DNA of 64,000 nucleotides from Halichoerus grypus (Eukaryota > Chordata > Mammalia > Carnivora > Phocidae). The stretch covers positions 98,618,294 through 98,682,293 of the forward strand of contig NC_135712.1 of NCBI RefSeq assembly GCF_964656455.1, given 5' to 3'. Both the position numbers and the translations under genes were made by a program. Under the pieces are notes generated by a model. It ran no database searches and had not been told where the DNA came from. It saw nothing but the letters and a program-made list of their open reading frames with translations. Position 1 is the first letter of the stretch; the number at the start of each line of letters is the position of its first letter. Positions 58,234 through 64,000 of this stretch are shown piece by piece.

Positions 58234-58442
58234 TTTTTTTTTTAAGATTTTATCTATTTATTTTAGAGACAGAGAGAAATAGAGAGACTGAGCAGTGGGA
58301 GGAGGAGGGAGAGGGACAAGCAGACTCTGCATTGAGCGCAGAGCCCCACAGGGGCTTGATCCCACAACCCTGAGAGCATGACCTGAGCGAAATCAAGATT
58401 CAGATGCTAAACCATTTAACCAACTGAGCCTCTCAGGAGCCC
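58234..58442 (-). mobile_element. Can-SINE, older copy next to the U6 pseudogene
   Basis: Reverse-strand copy: T-run, AAGATTTTATCTATTTATTT, GAGACAGAGAGAAATAGAGAG, CAAGCAGACTCTGCATTGAG, GCTTGATCCCACAACCCTGAG, and the head CAACTGAGCCTCTCAGGAGCCC. The head has mutated away from CCACCCAGG. The imperfect duplication GG(C/T)ACTTG(G/C)TCTTTTTT flanks it (58216-58233 and 58443-58460), overlapping the end of the U6 copy. Confidence 0.9.
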
Positions 58443-59344
58443 AGGTACTTGCTCTTTTTTATTTATTGGCTTATTTGTCATTTTATTGTCACATAGGATT
58501 TTTATGTATTTGATTTGTTTTTTGTAGGCTATACATTTTACAAATACTTTCTTCTAGGTTGTGGTTTACTTACTGATTTTTTTAACAGTGTTATGTGGCA
58601 AGTAGCATTTTTTAAATTTAATGATGTCTGATTTTTTTATTTACTCCTTTAAATTTTTTTAAGGTGCGTTTGCCTTTTGTCTAAAAAATATTTGCCTGTC
58701 CCCAAGTCATGAAGGTATTCTCCTGCGTTTTATGAGATTTGTAGTTTTTGCTTTTTATGTTTAGGTTTATGATCAACCACAAATTAAGTTTTGTGCATGG
58801 TGTGAGGTAGGGATTAATATTCTTTGTGACACAAACGGATATATAATATTCTAAATATTTGCTGAAAAGCCTTATTTTACTGAATAGCTTTGGCAACCTT
58901 GTCAAAAATAATTGACCAAATATGAGTGGGTATATTTCTGGACTGTCTATTCTGTGCCTTTGATTTTTTTTTTCTATCATCATGTCAATATGGCTATATT
59001 ATTACTATTATAGTTTTATAATAGTTTTTGAAGTGAGATTTTTTTTTTAAGATTGGTTTTCCTTTTTTAGGTATTTGTACTTCCATTCAGCATGTCAATT
59101 TTTATAAGAAATTCTGATAGAATTATGACCGTGATTCCTTTGAAACTATAGATTAATTTTGGGAAAATTGGCATTTTCACAATATTGACCCTTCAAATCT
59201 ATAGGCATGGTATATATCTTTCCAATTATTTAGATTTTTTTCTCAGAAATATTTTGTAGTTTTGCATGTACTTTCACTTATTTTGTTCAATGTATTCCTG
59301 AGTATTTTAGTGATTTAATGGTATTAAAATTAATTTTAAAGTCT

Positions 59345-59750
59345 TTTTTATTTTGAAATAATTATAAACTCACAGGTAATGTCAGAAATAATGCAACGTG
59401 TCCAGCTTCCTCTAATGGTGACATATTTTATAATTGCAGTACAACACTGAAACCAAAAGAAATAATATTGGTTCATCATTGTTAACTAGACTACAGACCT
59501 TATTCAATTTTTACTGTTTTTAACTTGCATTTGTGTGTGTGGATGTGTATAGTTCTAAGCAATTTTATTCCATGTAATGATTTGTTCAACCACCGCAAAA
59601 ATTAACTCTTCTAAGCTGTTCTACGACCACAGAAGAACTGTTTTATTCCCTTCCTGTCCCATGGCAGCCACTAATCTATTTTCCATCTCTATAGTTCTGT
59701 ACTTTTGAAAATGTCATATAAATGAAATTATACATAATGCCATGTCTTTA
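59345..59750 (-). mobile_element. L1M 3' UTR fragment, reverse (second element)
   Basis: The plus strand 'ttttgaaataattataaactcacagg', 'cctctaatggtgacatattttat', 'tagttctaagcaattttattcc', 'catggcagccactaatctattttccatctctatag' and 'aatgtcatataaatgaaattatac' is a reverse L1ME/MD-type 3' UTR. It continues after an interruption at about 60180-60300 ('ctcaaggtccatgcacattattgcaaatgccagg'). Confidence 0.75.
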
Positions 59751-59764
59751 AATTACTTCAAAAG

Positions 59765-59915
59765 AATCTTGGGAGTTGGTGGAAGTGGGTGGGAGTATAG
59801 ATGAAAAATTTAACCATGAGTTGGTAATTGTCAAAGCTTGGTTAAGATCCATAAGGACTCATTATATTCTCTACTTTGAAATACTTTTAGTATTCCCTTA
59901 ATAATAATAAAAATT
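59765..59915 (+). mobile_element. L1/HAL1-type 3' terminus
   Basis: 'tttaaccatgagttggtaattgtc', 'aaagcttggttaagatccataa' and 'ggactcattatattctctac' correspond to the plus-strand 3' end seen at 7.1 and 15.9 kb. It seems inserted into the reverse L1M copy. Confidence 0.55.
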
Positions 59916-60179
59916 AAGAGCTACTAAAGAAGAGACAAAATATTTAAGTAGAGGATATTCAGAATAGAAAAAAGGTGAGAAGAATGCTGTCTAAAATTGG
60001 AAAATACATTAGAGAGAAAAATAATTTGGAGTGTTAAAAGCTAGATAGAGAAAAAAAAGAAAGAAAAAAAATCCAGATAGAAAATAACCAGAGAAATTAA
60101 GTAAGGATGACTGAGATAACAGTAATGGGCATTATGATTAACTTCATATAGTTGTTTTAAAAATGAGAAAAAAATCAAT
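59916..60179. other. Unassigned A-rich sequence
   Basis: A-rich DNA with AAAGAAAGAAAAAAA near 60054. It may be part of the insertion that splits the L1M copy. Nothing else seen. Confidence 0.3.
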
Positions 60180-60310
60180 GATATAGCATAATTTCCTCAA
60201 GGTCCATGCACATTATTGCAAATGCCAGGATTTTCTTCTACCTCATGCCTGAGTAATATTCCAGTGTGTATGTGTGTGTGTTTGTGTGTGTGTAAATGCC
60301 CATCATTAAA
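60180..60310 (-). mobile_element. L1M 3' UTR continuation with GT run
   Basis: 'tttcctcaaggtccatgcac', 'attgcaaatgccaggatttt' and 'gagtaatattccagtgtgta' continue the reverse L1M copy. A TGTGTGTGTGTTTGTGTGTG run lies at 60265-60292. It ends just before the minisatellite. Confidence 0.65.
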
Positions 60311-60320
60311 AAAATAAAGA

Positions 60321-61787
60321 AGATAGCACATATCCAATCATAAAGGACAACTCAAGGGATACAAAAAGATGGTTTCCATTCATAGATAATAACACAAACA
60401 ATAAAAAAGATGGTTTCTAGTCACAAATGCTAACATAGGTGGTAGAAAAATATAGTTTCAAGTCATAATTGATAATGCAAAAGATAGAGAAAAACTGTTT
60501 CTTGTCATACATGAGAACTCAAGTGAGAGAAAACAAAAGGTTTTCAACCATGAATTGTAACTCAGGTAATAGAAAAAGAAGGTTTCCAGTCATAAATGAA
60601 AAGTCAGATGATAGAGAAAAAAAAGATTTCCATCATAAACGGCAACTCAAGCAATTGAGAAAGATAATTTCCAATCATAACAATAACTCAGCTGATAAGG
60701 AATGTAAGGTTTTCAGTCATAAATGATAACACACATGATAGGAAAGAATGTGTCCCAGTCATCTGTTAAAGCTCAGGTAGAATAGGAAGAAGGTTCTCAG
60801 TCATAAACAAAAATTAGGTAATAGAGACAGAAAGACTTTCAGTCATAAATGATAATTTAGGTGATGGAGAATGAAAGGTTTCCAATCATAAATGATAAAT
60901 CAGGAGATAGGGAAATAAAGGTTTCCAATGATAAATGGTAAGTCAGGGGACAAAGAAAGAAGGTTTTCAGTCATAAATGTTAGTACAGGTGATAGAGAAA
61001 GGTTTCTAGTCATTATTGATAAGTCACATGATGGAGAAAGAAGATTTTCAATTATAAATAATAAATCAGATGACTGTTTACAGTAAAAAAAAAAATGATG
61101 ATTTGTGTGCTAGAGATAGGGGATTTCCAGCTATAAATGAAAATTCAGGTGATAGAGAATGATAACTTAGATAATAAACAAATAAGTTTTCCATTCATAA
61201 ATGTTAACTCTGGTAATGGAGAAAGGTTTTCAGTCATAAGTGTTAAGTCAGGTGCCAGAGAAAGAACAGTTTCCAGCCATTAATGATAACTCAGGATACA
61301 GGGAAAGGTTTCCAGTCATAACCAAGCCAGGTGATAGCAAAAAGTTTCCAATCATAAATGATAACATGTTATAGATAAAGGGCTTTTCCAGTTATTTTTG
61401 ATAACTCATGTGATAGAGAAAGAAGATTGTTAGTCAAAAATAATAACTCACATGATAGAAAAAAAGGTTTCCAATTATAAATCTTGACTTATCTGCTAGA
61501 GAAAGGTTTTCAGTCATAAATAATAACTCACATGATAGAAAAAAAGGTCTACATTCATAAGTGATAAGTCAGGTTCTAGAGAAAGGTTTGAAGTCATGAA
61601 TGATAACTCAGATGCTAGAGAAAGATGTCTAGTCATAAACAATAAGTTAGGTAATAGGGAAAGAATGTTTCCAGTCTTATAACTCAGGTGATACAAAAGA
61701 AAGATTTCTAGCGATATATGATAACTCTAAGTGAGAGAGAAAGAAGGTTTCCAGTCATAAATTATAACATAGATGATTAAAAATGAA
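60321..61787. repeat. Minisatellite, about 36 units of about 42 bp
   Basis: A head-to-tail tandem array. Each unit has three recognisable blocks: GATAGAGAAAGAAGG, then TTTCCAGTCATAAATG, then ATAACTCAGGT. Unit lengths run from about 36 to 43 bp, with one shortened unit near 61155-61177 and one scrambled unit near 61072-61110. By eye, units differ from the common pattern at roughly a fifth of positions, so the array is old and not homogenised. It starts right after an L1M fragment and ends in A-rich DNA near 61790. The 42-bp period gives a 14-residue periodicity in translated frames, but frames are broken in nearly every unit. I match it to no named satellite. Confidence 0.93.
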
Positions 61788-62214
61788 ATAAAATAATTAT
61801 ACATTACAATATGTATGGAAAGCAAGTAAAATATATTTTAAAAAACTCAATGGTGATCCTGAAGAAATAAATGCAAAAAAAATTGATTTATCACATACAT
61901 GTCATAGATTCCAAGCTTTTCCATGGGAAGATCAGTTAAAAGTAGAATTATAGTTAAATTTACTCTTGACACAATACTTATTATAGATCAGGGAACAATT
62001 AAATAATACTAGATTATGATGAAGGAAATATACAGGGAAAGATTAGCCAATATTGAGAAGTCTTGAAAATGGACCAAGATGATTTAAAAAATACTACTCT
62101 CTTTAAGGGCAGCTTTAAGCCAAATGGGCAGGAATTTTCAGATTAAGATGGCCACTACTGTTTGGATTTGTGACCCACTGGAACCAGAGAGGAAAAATTT
62201 CCCTTAGTGTCATA
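61788..62214. other. Unassigned sequence
   Basis: Follows the minisatellite. No repeat or gene recognised. Confidence 0.3.
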
Positions 62215-62450
62215 CTCCAAAGCAGTTCATTTTGACTGAACTTCCTGCAATAGAAATTTTCTATATCTGGGTCGCCCAATATCTTAGCCCCTAGGCACAT
62301 GTGATTATTGAGCACTTGAAATGCTGGCTAGTATGACTGAGGAATTGAATTCTTAATTTAGTTTAATTTTAACTAATTTGAATTTAAATAGCTACATGTA
62401 GCTAACAACTAGAGTATGGGACAACACAGGTCTAGAGAAATCCATAAGCT
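62215..62450. mobile_element. Non-autonomous DNA transposon relic, probably hAT-type
   Basis: It shows the mammalian pattern 'gaaattttctatatctgggtcgcccaatat ... cacatgtgattattgagcacttgaaatgctggctagtatgactgaggaattgaat ... aatttgaatttaaatagctacatgtagct ... gggacaacacaggtct'. The ends are weakly inverted ('atctgggtcgcccaat' against 'gggacaacacag'). The family name is not recalled with certainty. Confidence 0.6.
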
Positions 62451-62626
62451 ACCTCCTTCCAATCAACCCATTTCAACCATCCAGATTTTAGAATTAGTCA
62501 TGGATCTAACTCAATTTTCTGTTCCAAAATTCCTTAGGAATCTACATGGTTAACTCAAAGAGATTATTGTTTAAGACTTGTTTTTATTTCCCCTTCCCAG
62601 GGGCCCCAATACAATTCCCTGATGTT

Positions 62627-62679
<53 letters not shown>

Positions 62680-63598
62680 AGCCATTGCCTAAAAGGCATA
62701 TTTATGGCAAAATCCATGCAGCTGTGCCCCTATGTTACACACAATCATAAGAAGAAAAATATATAAGAAACACAACTTCACTTGAATCTTCTTGAAAGGG
62801 AAATAATATCCATGCAGACTTTGAACAATTAAGTAAAACACATATACATATATATCTTACATAAAAAACAATAAAATAAAATATACACATATAATCTAAT
62901 ATGTATATCAGGTTGGTTTTGAACAATGACTCTGGCATCTAAGTTGATAAATTGGCTTACATCCTTTAGTGATACATAACGGTAGTCTTAAAATACAAAA
63001 CAAAACAAAACAAAAATCCAATCCAATTTGGCTGAAGGAAGACACTCAACCCGTGGGGATTTTGAAATAGCTTAAGCAAGCAAAACTTACATTCTGCTAT
63101 TATCTGCATTTTAAAATGTGCTCATTACTTAGCTTCTGGGCAGATAGAAGAGGCTAATTACAATACTTAAAGGAATGTATAGTTAAGTTTCAACTTTCCC
63201 GTCTACCTGCATCATCAGGCAGAAACCTGATTAAACAGATGGGCCTCACCCCATGACCCTGAAAATCAGTACTGAGATTTTGGAGAAACAAGAAAAGAAA
63301 GTGCCAAATGGTGTTCGTTCTTCATGGAAAAAGCCCTAAGGCACCTAAATATGCTAATGCTGAGTCAGCATTACACTTTGAACTTGGCAAAGTCGAAAAA
63401 TGAGCAACACCACAAAGCAGCTTTATTATGGTTCCTCAAATCATGAAATATAAGAATTATTAATATTTACTTTATACACTAATTATTCACATTTAAGAAT
63501 ATATGGACCTGCATTTCTCTAAAAGGCTATTTCATTATTGAGTTATATTACAAACTAAGATGAGACACTGACAAGAACCACATTGAAAGTAACAATTT
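62451..63598. other. Unassigned sequence with (TA)n run
   Basis: Apart from the TA microsatellite and a CAAAACAAAACAAAAC patch near 62996-63015, nothing is recognised. 63040-63420 is somewhat more balanced in composition, but no gene is supported. Confidence 0.3.
62630..62676. repeat. (TA)n microsatellite, about 23 units
   Basis: Uninterrupted alternating AT for about 46 bp, the longest pure TA run in the window. Likely length-polymorphic. Confidence 0.97.
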
Positions 63599-63612
63599 AA
63601 AAACCTAAAGAC

Positions 63613-63820
63613 ACGGGACGACTGGGTGGCTCAGTCTGTTAAGCATCTGCCTTCGGCTCAGATCATGATCCAAGGGTCCTGGGATTGAGTCCCCGCATTG
63701 GGTTCCTTGCTCAGCAGGGAGTCTGCTTCTCCCTCTGCCTGCCACTCCCCCTGCTTGTGCTCTCTCTCAGTCTCTCTCTCCAACAAATAAATAAAATCTT
63801 TAAAAAAATAAAATAAAATA
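63613..63820 (+). mobile_element. Can-SINE
   Basis: Head ACGGGACGACTGGGTGGCTC (mutated from GGGGCGCC), TTCGGCTCAGATCATGATCC, CTCCAACAAATAAATAAAATC, and an A-rich AATAAAATAAAATAAA tail. The duplication AAAASCTAAAGAC (about 63600-63612 and 63821-63833) has one mismatch. Confidence 0.94.
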
Positions 63821-63833
63821 AAAAGCTAAAGAC

Positions 63834-64000
63834 CCCTTATTGTAGAAAGCAAACAGCAAAAATACCATATACGAGGTCCTGAGTCTCAGTATATACATGG
63901 CATAAAACTTACATTAATAGTAGCTTAATTTCATTTGGATGAACATTTCACAAACAGGAGTACACCTTCTGATTATTATCGGTTTCCAAAACTAAACTTG
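63834..64000. other. Unassigned end of window
   Basis: No feature recognised in the last 167 bp. Confidence 0.3.

Larger units (their letters stand above)
57510..59345 (-). mobile_element. L1M element 3' UTR plus ORF2, reverse, with nested insertions
   Basis: The plus strand reads as reverse L1M: 'caatttgatgagttttgacaaatgc', 'gaaagttccctcattctctt', 'ggataaatacccaggagtagaatcc', then after two insertions 'tgaaggtattctcctgcgttttat', 'gtgcatggtgtgaggtaggga', 'ctttggcaaccttgtcaaaaataattgacc', 'gggtatatttctggactgtc' and 'gttcaatgtattcctgagtatttt'. A U6 pseudogene and a SINE sit between 58116 and 58442. No coding capacity. Confidence 0.87.

Noticed and set aside
58008..58373. 121-codon plus-strand frame
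   Set aside because: It spans L1M, the antisense U6 pseudogene and antisense SINE sequence, so it has no coding meaning.
60469..60726. 85-codon frame with a 14-residue repeating pattern, possible repeat protein
   Set aside because: The periodicity follows from the 42-bp minisatellite. Unit lengths vary by non-multiples of three and stops interrupt most units in every frame.
60321..61787. CRISPR-like array appearance
   Set aside because: Units are contiguous without unique spacers, are strongly diverged, and lie in a mammalian genome full of SINEs and L1s.

Overview
This window is 64 kb of AT-rich, gene-poor mammalian nuclear DNA. I find no host protein-coding gene, exon or intact RNA gene. 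The longest open frames lie in retrotransposon remnants, microsatellites or unrelated AT-rich DNA. The organism is a non-canid caniform carnivoran, probably an arctoid (bear, pinniped or musteloid). The evidence is about twenty tRNA-derived Can-SINEs whose heads begin GGGGCGCCTGGGTGGCTCAG, with CT-rich bodies and AATAAA tails. The arctoid call is from memory of SINE consensus sequences; no search was run.

Layout. 1-3.0 kb: an ERVL-MaLR LTR, a SINE, a carnivore L1 3' end, and a reverse-strand L1M fragment holding another SINE. 3.7-6.5 kb: SINEs around an ancient L2-like element split by a 1.2 kb L1 ORF2 fragment. 6.5-9.5 kb: SINEs, an L1/HAL1 3' end, a MER5A hAT relic, a MIR and an L2. 11.4-16 kb: an L2 body, then a HAL1 element split by an L1 plus SINE and again by a younger SINE. 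17-21.6 kb: three SINEs, a Tigger relic and two reverse-strand LTRs. 24.3-27.8 kb: a polypurine tract, a long L1 fragment ending in a near-perfect palindrome, and MIRs. 27.8-36 kb: mostly unassigned DNA with L1M, L2, SINE and MIR pieces, plus a 5'-half tRNA-Cys retroinsertion at 34.07 kb. 36-42.5 kb: two short, young, oppositely oriented L1 3' ends with target-site duplications. 45.6-50.1 kb: L1M, L2, MIR and L1M. 50-54 kb: unassigned AT-rich DNA. 54-57.1 kb: three SINEs, one followed by a GGAA microsatellite, and a probable solo LTR. 57.5-60.3 kb: reverse-strand L1M copies containing a U6 snRNA pseudogene and a SINE. 60.32-61.79 kb: a diverged minisatellite of about 36 units of about 42 bp. 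61.8-64 kb: a DNA-transposon relic, a (TA)n run and a last SINE.

No genes work together here; the window records layered transposition. The two most notable items are the 42-bp-unit minisatellite, which I match to no named family, and the tRNA-Cys half flanked by a 15-16 bp duplication. All repeat names come from recalled consensus sequences, and subfamily names should be treated as provisional.
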